From CAVYPR01 sp052145775 (GTDB taxonomy: Bacteria > Actinomycetota > Acidimicrobiia > Acidimicrobiales > RAAP-2): 20,272 nt of DNA. The translations under genes and the position numbers were made by a program. The DNA is taken from the NCBI GenBank assembly GCA_052145775.1, contig JBKQNY010000123.1:1-20272 (forward strand). Direction: 5' to 3'. The notes beneath the pieces are model-generated. The model was given only the letters and a program-made list of their open reading frames with translations. It did not search any database and had not been told where the DNA came from. Shown piece after piece: positions 13,734 through 20,272 of this stretch; within the stretch, counting starts at the first letter, position 1, and every line of letters begins with the position of its first letter.

Positions 13734-16700
13734 ATGGCCGTACCTCCCCTGCGTCGCGGTCCGAGCGGGTGGCTCTCCGGTCGGGCGGCACCCAGGACGT
13801 TGGCCTTCCTCGTGGCGGCCGCCGCCGTGCTCGCCCCGTCGACCCTCGGGGGCCCCGCCGCCGGCGGGGCGGTCAGCTCCCACGCCACCTCGGCCGGCCG
13901 GCAGACCGCGGCCGGGACCGGCCGGTCGAAGGCACCGTTGGTGGCCGTCGGCGGGACGGCCGCCGTGCCAGCTGGCGCCACGGACCTGGGGCAGCTGCCG
14001 GCGACCACCGCGCTCCGCCTCGAAGTGGTGCTGCGGCCCCGCGACCCCGTCGCTCTCGCCGCCTTCGTCCGCTCGGTCTCGGACCCCGGCTCGCCTGACT
14101 ACGGCCGCTACCTGGCACGGGGGTCCTTCTCCTCGCGCTTCGGCCCGGCCGCCGGTGACACGGCCTCGCTACGGGCCGGGCTCTCCTCCCTGGGCCTGCA
14201 CGCGGGCGACACGTCGGGAGACGGACTCCTGCTCACGGCGTCGGCCACGGCCGGCCAGGTGTCGGCCGCGCTCCACGTCTCCATCGAGCGGTACCGGCTG
14301 GCCACAGGGCGCCAGGCTTTCGCCAACCGCCAAGCCCCCCAGCTCCCCCGTTCGCTGGCCTCCGGCGTCACCGCGGTGGCCGGCCTCTCGGACCTGCCCC
14401 CGGCCGTCCCGTTGCTTGCCCGACCAACCTCGACCTCCTCCACGGCGGCACCGGCAGCCAGCGGGGCGAGTGCGGCTGCGGCGGTGACATCCCCGTCCAC
14501 CGGTGGGCCCACACCTTGCAAGGCGGCGTTGACAGCCAGGCGAGGCGGCTACACCTGGAACCAACTGGCCGCCGCCTACGGGTTCACCTCGGCCTACGGC
14601 GCCGGCCACCTCGGGGCGGGCGAGACCGTCGGCCTGTTCGAGCTCCAGCCCTACCGCCCGACCGACGTCACAGCCTTCGAGCGCTGCTACTCGCTCCCCG
14701 TCGGCGCCAGCTGGGGTGCGGTCCGCAACGTGCCGGTCGACGGGGGCCCGGGCGCCGGTGCCGGAAGCGGTGACGTGGAGGCCGTGCTCGACATCGAGGA
14801 CGTCCTCGGCCTGGCCCCCGAGGCAAACGTCCTCGTCTATGGCGCCCCCAACACCAACGACGGCTTGCTCCAAGACTACGACCGGATGGTCACCGACGAC
14901 CGGGCCCAGGTCATCAGCACCAGTTGGGGGGAGTGCGAGGCGACAAGCACACCCGAGGTGCTGAAGGGGGAGAACGAGATCTTCGAGGAGGCGGCGGCCC
15001 AGGGCCAGACGGTCTTCGCGGCGTCGGGCGACGAGGGGTCCGCCGACTGCGACGTCCGTCCGCACCTAAAGACCACACTGGCGGTCGACGACCCGGCCAG
15101 CCAGCCCTACGTCACCGGCGTGGGCGGCACGACACTGACCTTCAAGACACCAGCACGCACAGAGACGTCGTGGAAGGACGGCGGCGGCGGGGTGTCGCGC
15201 GAGTGGGCCAAGCCGGCGTGGCAGACGGTGACCGGTCTCCCGTCGCCCGCCGGCCACTGCAGCACGTCCCCCGGGACCACATCGACGTCCACCGCCTGTC
15301 GGCAGGTACCCGACGTCTCGGCCAGCGCCGCACCCACACACGGCGACATCATCTACGTGAACGGCTCGTGGAGCCTGATCGGCGGGACGAGCGCGGCCGC
15401 ACCGCTCTGGGCGGCCCTGGCTGCCCTGGCCGACCAGGGGTGCTCGGAGAACATCGGCTTCGTCAACCCCCGCCTGTACGCCCTGGGAGAGGGGGGCGAC
15501 GTCAATGACGTCACTGCCGGGACAGACGACTACCGCGGCCTCCACCCCGGCGACTACACGGCCGGCCCCGGCTACGACAACGCCACGGGGTGGGGGACGC
15601 CGGATGGCCCGGGGTTCCTCGCCGACGCCTGCCAGCAGGCGGTGACCTCCCCCACCTTCACACCGCCGTCGCTCACCGCCGGGGCGACCGGGCTCACCTA
15701 CCACGTCGGCTTCACCACGCCCGCCGACGGCGCTGTCGCCTCCGGGGACACGGTGACGCTGACCGCCCCGGCTGGGACCGTCCTCCCCTCCACAACCGCG
15801 GACTACGCCGTCGCTGCAGGCGCGTCGGTGGCGGTCACCTCGGTCGACGCCACGGCGTCGGGCGGCTCTGCGACGCACAACGCCGCGGTGCTCACCCTCG
15901 GCGCCCCGGTAGCGGGCGCGACGGCGGTGGCGGTCACGATCCACGGGGCCGCCAACGCCACGGCCGCCGGCGCGGCCACGGTCTCGGTCACCACCACCGT
16001 CGACCCGCTGCCGGCCACGGCGGCAGTGACCGTCGTCCCGGGCCCGGTGTCGGCGGGCGCCTCCAGCGTCACGGCCGCCACACCGTCAACCACCGCCGAC
16101 GGCACGGCCACCGACACCGTCACCGTCGGCCTGCGCGACGACTTCGGCAACCACGTGAAGGGCGCGACCGTCGCGCTGACCGCCAACGCAGGGACGAAGG
16201 CGCAGATCGCGCCCACGACAGCCACGACCGGCAGTAGCGGCACGGTCGTCTTCCACGTGTCCGACGCCGTGAGCGAGACTGCCACCCTGAGCGCCGCCGT
16301 CGCCTCGGACGCCAACCTGGCGGTGGACAGCACGGCGTCGGTGGACTTCACGGAGCTCACCGGCGGGCGTGCCGCAATCGCCCCGGCCGTGGCCGGCGCC
16401 ACCCAGGCGACCCTCACCGCGTCCTTCGCCACCTCGGCCGCCGGCGCGCTCGGGTCCGGGTCCACCGTGACCCTGCTCGCGCCACCCGGCACCACGTTGC
16501 CGGCGACCGCGAGCGACTACTCGCTGTCGGCAGGCACCGGATCGGCCACCGTCTCGTCGGTCGTCACGGCCGCCGTGGGTGGCAGCCCGGGGGCCGACAA
16601 GGCGACGGTCACCCTCGCGACGTCGTCGATCGGGGACCGGGACCTCGTCAGCGTCGCGGTGGCCGGCGTCACCGCCCCGACCGCCGCCGGCACCTCGTTC

Positions 16701-19700
16701 GTCGCCCTGTCCACCTCGGCCGACCCCGTTGCGGTCGACCCCGCGGTGACCATCGCCCCGGCCGTCGCGTCGGCCACACGTTCGTCCGTCACGGCGTCCG
16801 CCCCATCGGTGCCCGCCGACGGCGTCACCACCGAACCTGTCACGGTCTCGGTGGCCGACGCCTATGCGAACCCGGTCCCCGACCAGACCGTCACCCTCTC
16901 GGCCGCAGGCTCGAGCGCCTCCATCAGCCCTCCGACCGCGGTCACCTCGGTGGCCGGGACGGCCACCTTCAGCGTGACCGACGCCACCGCCCAGGCCGTC
17001 GCGCTCTCCGCCACCTCCACCCCGTCGACAGGCCACGGCGGCGTCACGCTGCGACCGCTCACCGTCACCTTCACCAACCTGAGCGGCCTCACATACCGGC
17101 TGCTAACAGCCACATTGAAGACACCGGATACCACGGCAGGGGCCGTTGTGACCGTCACAGCATCCTTCAACCTCGACGGCGGGATCACCGGTGCCGGAAC
17201 CATCACCCTCACCGCACCGCCGGGAACCTCCCTGCCGGCGTCACCAAGCAAGTACACCGTCGCCAACCTCGACACAGACTCGAAAGCGACGCTAACCAAT
17301 GTGTCGGTCACAAAGGGCACAGGAAGCACGACGACAAACGTGGCGACCGTCCGCATCACTGCGACACAAGGCATGTCCACACCCGACACCGTCGTCGCAG
17401 TCACCGCCACCGGAGCCACCAACCCGGTGAAGAGCGGCAATGGATTCGCCTCGGTGACGGCATCGGGTGCCGGCAACACAGCGGCCAGCACGTCGGCGGT
17501 CACCATCACCCCCGCGGCGGCCACAGCCACCACTTCCACCGCGACCGCCAGCCCCGCCGACGTGGTGGCCAACGGCACCTCCGCGGCGTTGGTGACCGTC
17601 ACCGCCCGTGACGCCCATGGAAACCCGGTACCCGACCAGGTGGTAACCCTCAGCCAGGGGAGCGGTCACTCGACGATCACCGGTGACGGCTCCACCCCCA
17701 AGGGGGACCAGTCGACGACGACGTCGAGCGGAACGGCCACCTTCTCCGTGCGCGACGCCACAATTGAGGACGTGACCTACACGGCCACCGACACAACCGC
17801 CACGATCAGCCTGACCCAGCAGGCCTCGGTCACCTTCACCGCTCCCGGCGCCCCGTCCGGCCTCTCCGTTCACCTGTCGAATTCCGGCGCCGGGGTGGTG
17901 CCGACTGTCCTCTCCGCCACCTTCACCACCTCGTCCACCGGCTCATTGACCGGTGGTGCCGCCGGGTCCCCGACCATCACAGTGACCGCCCCCCCCTGGG
18001 CACCGCTGCCGGCCCGCTCCTCGGCATATCAGGTCAGCGACACCGTCTCGGGGAACGACCCCGTGCGGCAGGTGACGGTGACGGGGGGCGACCGGGCCAC
18101 GGTGGTGCTCGGGGACTCGGGGATCGCGGCCGGGGACGCGGTCACGGTCTCGATCGGTGGGCTCACCAACCCCGAACCGGCGAAGGAGTACCCGGTCACC
18201 GTGAGCACCTCGGCCGACACCACCGCCATCACGGCCACAGCCTCGGTGGGTCCTGGCAGGCCCAGCCCGACCAAATCGTCGACGTCGGCCAGGCCGACGT
18301 CGGTACCGGCCGACGGCACCAGCCAGTCGACGGTGACGGTCACCGAGCGCGACGCCTTCACAGACCTCGTCCCGGGAGATACGGTCACCCTCACCCCCTC
18401 GTCGGGCAGCCATGCCACGGTCACACCACCTACGGCGACTGCGTCGTCCACGGGCGTGGCCACCTTCACCGTGGCCGACACGGCCGTGGAGACAGTGACC
18501 CTCACGCCGACCGACACCACGGCCGGCGTCACCTTGCCGTCGGCCGGCGTGGACTTCACCCGACCAGCCGGCCAGACCTCGGTGAGCGGGGTGGCCGTGA
18601 CCCCAGGTCCACCCACAACCGCCTTCGTTGCCGGGGCCGCCACCACCTACGACGTCTCCTTCACCACGTCGGCGACCGGCGGGCTCGGTCCCGGGAGCAC
18701 GGTGTCATTGGCCGGACCGTCCGGCACCTCCTGGCCCTCGACAGCCGCCGACTACCAGTTCACAGGCTCGACGGCGGCGGCGGTGTCGGGGTCCGGAACC
18801 GACAGCTCCCCGCTCGTGGTCGTCCTGGGTTCCACCACCGTCACCGGGGACCAACACGCGTCCCTGATCGTCCAGGGCGTGCATGATCCGACCGCCGCTT
18901 CGGCTGACGAGACCGTCGCCGTCTCCACCTCGGCCGATGCCGCCGCCGCGGTCTCCGCCTCCTACGCCGTGGTGGCGGGGCCGCCCCTTCCCGCCTCGAC
19001 GGTGACGACTTCGGCGACGGCGGCGCCGAACGGCGCGTCGGTCTCCGTCACGGTCACCGAACTCGACGCCTACGCCAACCGGGTGATCGGCGACACCGTG
19101 ACGCTCACCGCACAGTCCGGGAGCCACGCCGTCGTCACACCACCCACCGCCACCACCTCGGACACCGGGGTGGCGAATTTCACCGTGACCGATCCGGCGG
19201 TGGAGACCGTGAATCTCACCGCCGCCGACACCACGGCAGACGTGACGTTCAGCGAGCGCCCATCGGTGACGTTCGTCACCCCCGACGTCGCACACGTCGC
19301 CGTGACCCCCACACCGCTCGTGGCCGGGACGATGTCCACACTCTCGGTGACCTTCACCACGTCGGCCGCCGGGGGCCTCACACACCCTCAGAGCACGGTA
19401 TCGATCATCGGCCCGGCGACGGCCGTCTGGCCGACGGCGGCCTCCGACTACGACGTCTCCGGGCAGAGCGCCGTGACAACATCGGTATCGGGGTTGGGCA
19501 CGGCCTCGTCCCCGCTGGTGATCACGCTCACCTCCTCGCAGATCCACGGCGGCACAGCCGTCACCCTCACAGTGCATGGCGTTGACGTCCCAACTGTCGC
19601 CAACCAGGACCAGCTCAAGGTACGGACGTCGGCCGATGACGGCGCCTTCATCGCCTCAGCCCCCTTCGAGGTGGAGGCGGCAGCGCCATCCGCCACGCTG

Positions 19701-20272
19701 TCGACGGTCGACGCATCTGCCGCCTCGGCGGAGGTCGGCTCTCCGGTCACGCTGACCGTCACCGTCGAGGACGAGTTCGGGAACCCGATCGCGGGCGACA
19801 CCGTGACCGTGTCCGCTTCGCCAGGCACCCACGCCACGGTGTCGCCCCCCTCGGCGACGACCTCGAACGTCGGCGTCGCCAATTTCACCGTGACCGATCC
19901 GGTGGCCGAGGTGGTGACCCTCTCGGCGTCGGAGTCCAAGCACCTGGTGACGTTCTCCGAGTCGCCGTCGGTGACGTTCGTCGCGCCCGCTCCCCCACCG
20001 CCCCCTGCGCCCGCGCCGGTGACACGCGGACTCGGGTACCGGCTGGTGGCCTCCGACGGGGGCATCTTCAGCTTCGGCGACGCCACCTTCCACGGCTCGA
20101 CCGGCGCCATGGCCCTGGCCAAGCCGATCGTGGGGATGGCCACCACCCCCGACGGGGGCGGCTACTGGCTGGTGGCCTCCGACGGGGGCATCTTCAGCTT
20201 CGGCGACGCCACCTTCCACGGCTCGACCGGCGCCATGGCCCTGGCCAAGCCGATCGTGGGGATGGCCACCAC
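13734..20272 (+). CDS. Giant secreted sedolisin (S53) protease with 12 Ig-like modules and C-terminal 42-residue repeats; 3' end outside window
   Basis: One frame is open from ATG 13734 to the right edge, 2,179 codons without a stop. A signal peptide (hydrophobic core TLAFLVAAAAVLAPSTL) is followed by a pro-kumamolisin activation domain (about 92-221; 'LRPRDPVALAAFV', 'SPDYGRYL') and an A/S/T-rich linker. The S53 catalytic domain spans about 265-635. The Ser-Glu-Asp set is visible: Glu349 and Asp353 in DVEAVLDIE, the oxyanion Asp433 in ASGDEGSADC, and Ser553 in GGTSAAAPLW. The calcium site is represented by VNDVTAGTDDY and GYDNATGWGTP. Sedolisins are acid-active endopeptidases that process their own prodomain. 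Beyond ~640 come six A-B pairs of Ig-like domains, a P/A linker (APPPPPAPAP, about 2087-2096) and GYWLVASDGGIFSFGDA-type repeats. The tail probably anchors or extends the enzyme at the cell surface or binds substrate; that is inference. Simple sedolisins are 400-700 aa, so this one is greatly enlarged. Confidence 0.93.
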   Translation, partial: MAVPPLRRGPSGWLSGRAAPRTLAFLVAAAAVLAPSTLGGPAAGGAVSSHATSAGRQTAAGTGRSKAPLVAVGGTAAVPAGATDLGQLPATTALRLEVVLRPRDPVALAAFVRSVSDPGSPDYGRYLARGSFSSRFGPAAGDTASLRAGLSSLGLHAGDTSGDGLLLTASATAGQVSAALHVSIERYRLATGRQAFANRQAPQLPRSLASGVTAVAGLSDLPPAVPLLARPTSTSSTAAPAASGASAAAAVTSPSTGGPTPCKAALTARRGGYTWNQLAAAYGFTSAYGAGHLGAGETVGLFELQPYRPTDVTAFERCYSLPVGASWGAVRNVPVDGGPGAGAGSGDVEAVLDIEDVLGLAPEANVLVYGAPNTNDGLLQDYDRMVTDDRAQVISTSWGECEATSTPEVLKGENEIFEEAAAQGQTVFAASGDEGSADCDVRPHLKTTLAVDDPASQPYVTGVGGTTLTFKTPARTETSWKDGGGGVSREWAKPAWQTVTGLPSPAGHCSTSPGTTSTSTACRQVPDVSASAAPTHGDIIYVNGSWSLIGGTSAAAPLWAALAALADQGCSENIGFVNPRLYALGEGGDVNDVTAGTDDYRGLHPGDYTAGPGYDNATGWGTPDGPGFLADACQQAVTSPTFTPPSLTAGATGLTYHVGFTTPADGAVASGDTVTLTAPAGTVLPSTTADYAVAAGASVAVTSVDATASGGSATHNAAVLTLGAPVAGATAVAVTIHGAANATAAGAATVSVTTTVDPLPATAAVTVVPGPVSAGASSVTAATPSTTADGTATDTVTVGLRDDFGNHVKGATVALTANAGTKAQIAPTTATTGSSGTVVFHVSDAVSETATLSAAVASDANLAVDSTASVDFTELTGGRAAIAPAVAGATQATLTASFATSAAGALGSGSTVTLLAPPGTTLPATASDYSLSAGTGSATVSSVVTAAVGGSPGADKATVTLATSSIGDRDLVSVAVAGVTAPTAAGTSFVALSTSADPVAVDPAVTIAPAVASATRSSVTASAPSVPADGVTTEPVTVSVADAYANPVPDQTVTLSAAGSSASISPPTAVTSVAGTATFSVTDATAQAVALSATSTPSTGHGGVTLRPLTVTFTNLSGLTYRLLTATLKTPDTTAGAVVTVTASFNLDGGITGAGTITLTAPPGTSLPASPSKYTVANLDTDSKATLTNVSVTKGTGSTTTNVATVRITATQGMSTPDTVVAVTATGATNPVKSGNGFASVTASGAGNTAASTSAVTITPAAATATTSTATASPADVVANGTSAALVTVTARDAHGNPVPDQVVTLSQGSGHSTITGDGSTPKGDQSTTTSSGTATFSVRDATIEDVTYTATDTTATISLTQQASVTFTAPGAPSGLSVHLSNSGAGVVPTVLSATFTTSSTGSLTGGAAGSPTITVTAPPWAPLPARSSAYQVSDTVSGNDPVRQVTVTGGDRATVVLGDSGIAAGDAVTVSIGGLTNPEPAKEYPVTVSTSADTTAITATASVGPGRPSPTKSSTSARPTSVPADGTSQSTVTVTERDAFTDLVPGDTVTLTPSSGSHATVTPPTATASSTGVATFTVADTAVETVTLTPTDTTAGVTLPSAGVDFTRPAGQTSVSGVAVTPGPPTTAFVAGAATTYDVSFTTSATGGLGPGSTVSLAGPSGTSWPSTAADYQFTGSTAAAVSGSGTDSSPLVVVLGSTTVTGDQHASLIVQGVHDPTAASADETVAVSTSADAAAAVSASYAVVAGPPLPASTVTTSATAAPNGASVSVTVTELDAYANRVIGDTVTLTAQSGSHAVVTPPTATTSDTGVANFTVTDPAVETVNLTAADTTADVTFSERPSVTFVTPDVAHVAVTPTPLVAGTMSTLSVTFTTSAAGGLTHPQSTVSIIGPATAVWPTAASDYDVSGQSAVTTSVSGLGTASSPLVITLTSSQIHGGTAVTLTVHGVDVPTVANQDQLKVRTSADDGAFIASAPFEVEAAAPSATLSTVDASAASAEVGSPVTLTVTVEDEFGNPIAGDTVTVSASPGTHATVSPPSATTSNVGVANFTVTDPVAEVVTLSASESKHLVTFSESPSVTFVAPAPPPPPAPAPVTRGLGYRLVASDGGIFSFGDATFHGSTGAMALAKPIVGMATTPDGGGYWLVASDGGIFSFGDATFHGSTGAMALAKPIVGMAT
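15651..19990 (+). repeat. Six tandem A-B supermodules of Ig-like domains inside the sedolisin gene
   Basis: Each supermodule is about 235-255 residues and has two kinds of domain. A modules contain ...FTTSAAGGL...STVTL.APPGT.LP.T.SDY... and end in VSTSAD. B modules look like bacterial Ig-like (invasin/Big_1) domains: ...S.PADGT...TVTV...DA.GNPVPGDTVTL....G..A.ISPP.A.TS..GTATFTVTD...E.VTL.A.... Approximate A/B borders: 15651/16045, 16358/16768, 17081/17520, 17848/18258, 18567/18984, 19284/19683; the last B ends near 19990. Units 5 and 6 are closest at DNA level: both B modules share the 20-mer AATTTCACCGTGACCGATCC and the 15-mer TCGGTGACGTTCGTC, which points to recent duplication. Confidence 0.8.
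20041..20272 (+). repeat. 126-bp (42-residue) tandem repeats, first copies
   Basis: Positions 20041-20146 are identical to 20167-20272 over all 106 bases available; the period is 126 bp, in frame. The encoded unit begins GYWLVASDGGIFSFGDA, continues with TFHGSTGAMALAKPIVGMAT and ends in TPDGG. Such units are known from secreted Acidimicrobiia proteins and look like beta-propeller or beta-repeat blades. More copies are expected beyond the window. Confidence 0.9.

Noticed and set aside
15803..20219. Several long minus-strand frames under the Ig-like region
   Set aside because: They mirror the GCC/ACC/GTC-rich codons of the sedolisin tail and look like valine/alanine/threonine-rich artefacts of the repeat.
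20030..20272. CRISPR-like direct repeat
   Set aside because: The repeats are 126 bp, in frame, and contiguous without unique spacers; they encode a known protein repeat.

Overview
The window comes from a very GC-rich actinobacterium, most probably a member of the Acidimicrobiia. This rests on heavy G/C use at third codon positions, many GTG starts, several TANNNT promoter elements placed 6-7 nt before a start codon (leaderless transcripts), an F420-type luciferase-like oxidoreductase, and a 42-residue repeat (GYWLVASDGGIFSFGDA...) that I know from secreted proteins of that class. No phage, CRISPR, rRNA or tRNA genes were seen, and no intact insertion sequence.

Layout. (1) Positions 1-1890, minus strand: low-specificity L-threonine aldolase followed by an F420-dependent LLM-class oxidoreductase that runs off the left edge. 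(2) 1962-6761, plus strand: a PaaI-type hotdog thioesterase, then a tightly packed, probably co-transcribed set of five genes: an unrecognised 119-aa protein with a leaderless promoter, an SCP-x type thiolase, a compact FabH-like ketoacyl synthase III, a sugar-phosphate-type nucleotidyltransferase and a CDF zinc/cation exporter. (3) 6766-9997, minus strand: a secreted NTF2-like small protein and a secreted GH92 alpha-mannosidase, driven by a good -35/-10 promoter. The GH92 and CDF genes converge with stop codons inside one 10-bp palindrome. (4) 10078-10746: about 670 bp without a convincing gene, but rich in inverted repeats, a degenerate 36-bp tandem repeat and an array of TTGTCCCCA-like 9-mers at 21/21/22-bp spacing. 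(5) 10760-13647, plus strand: FadD-type acyl-CoA synthetase, GNAT acetyltransferase, and DNA-3-methyladenine glycosylase I (Tag). (6) 13734 to the right edge, plus strand: one uninterrupted reading frame of at least 2,179 codons encoding a giant secreted sedolisin (S53) protease. Its catalytic domain is followed by six tandem pairs of Ig-like modules (A-B, twelve domains), a proline-rich linker and at least the first two of the 42-residue repeats.

The genes fit a heterotroph that metabolises lipids or acyl-CoA (thiolase, KAS III, thioesterase, acyl-CoA synthetase) and degrades external protein and mannose-containing glycans (sedolisin, GH92). The most unusual objects are the modular sedolisin and the repeat-structured intergenic region at 10.1-10.7 kb. 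The thiolase/KAS III/nucleotidyltransferase/CDF operon headed by an orphan small gene is the best candidate for an undescribed pathway, but its product cannot be read from the sequence. All start choices, promoter calls and module borders are my reading by eye; nothing was searched against a database.
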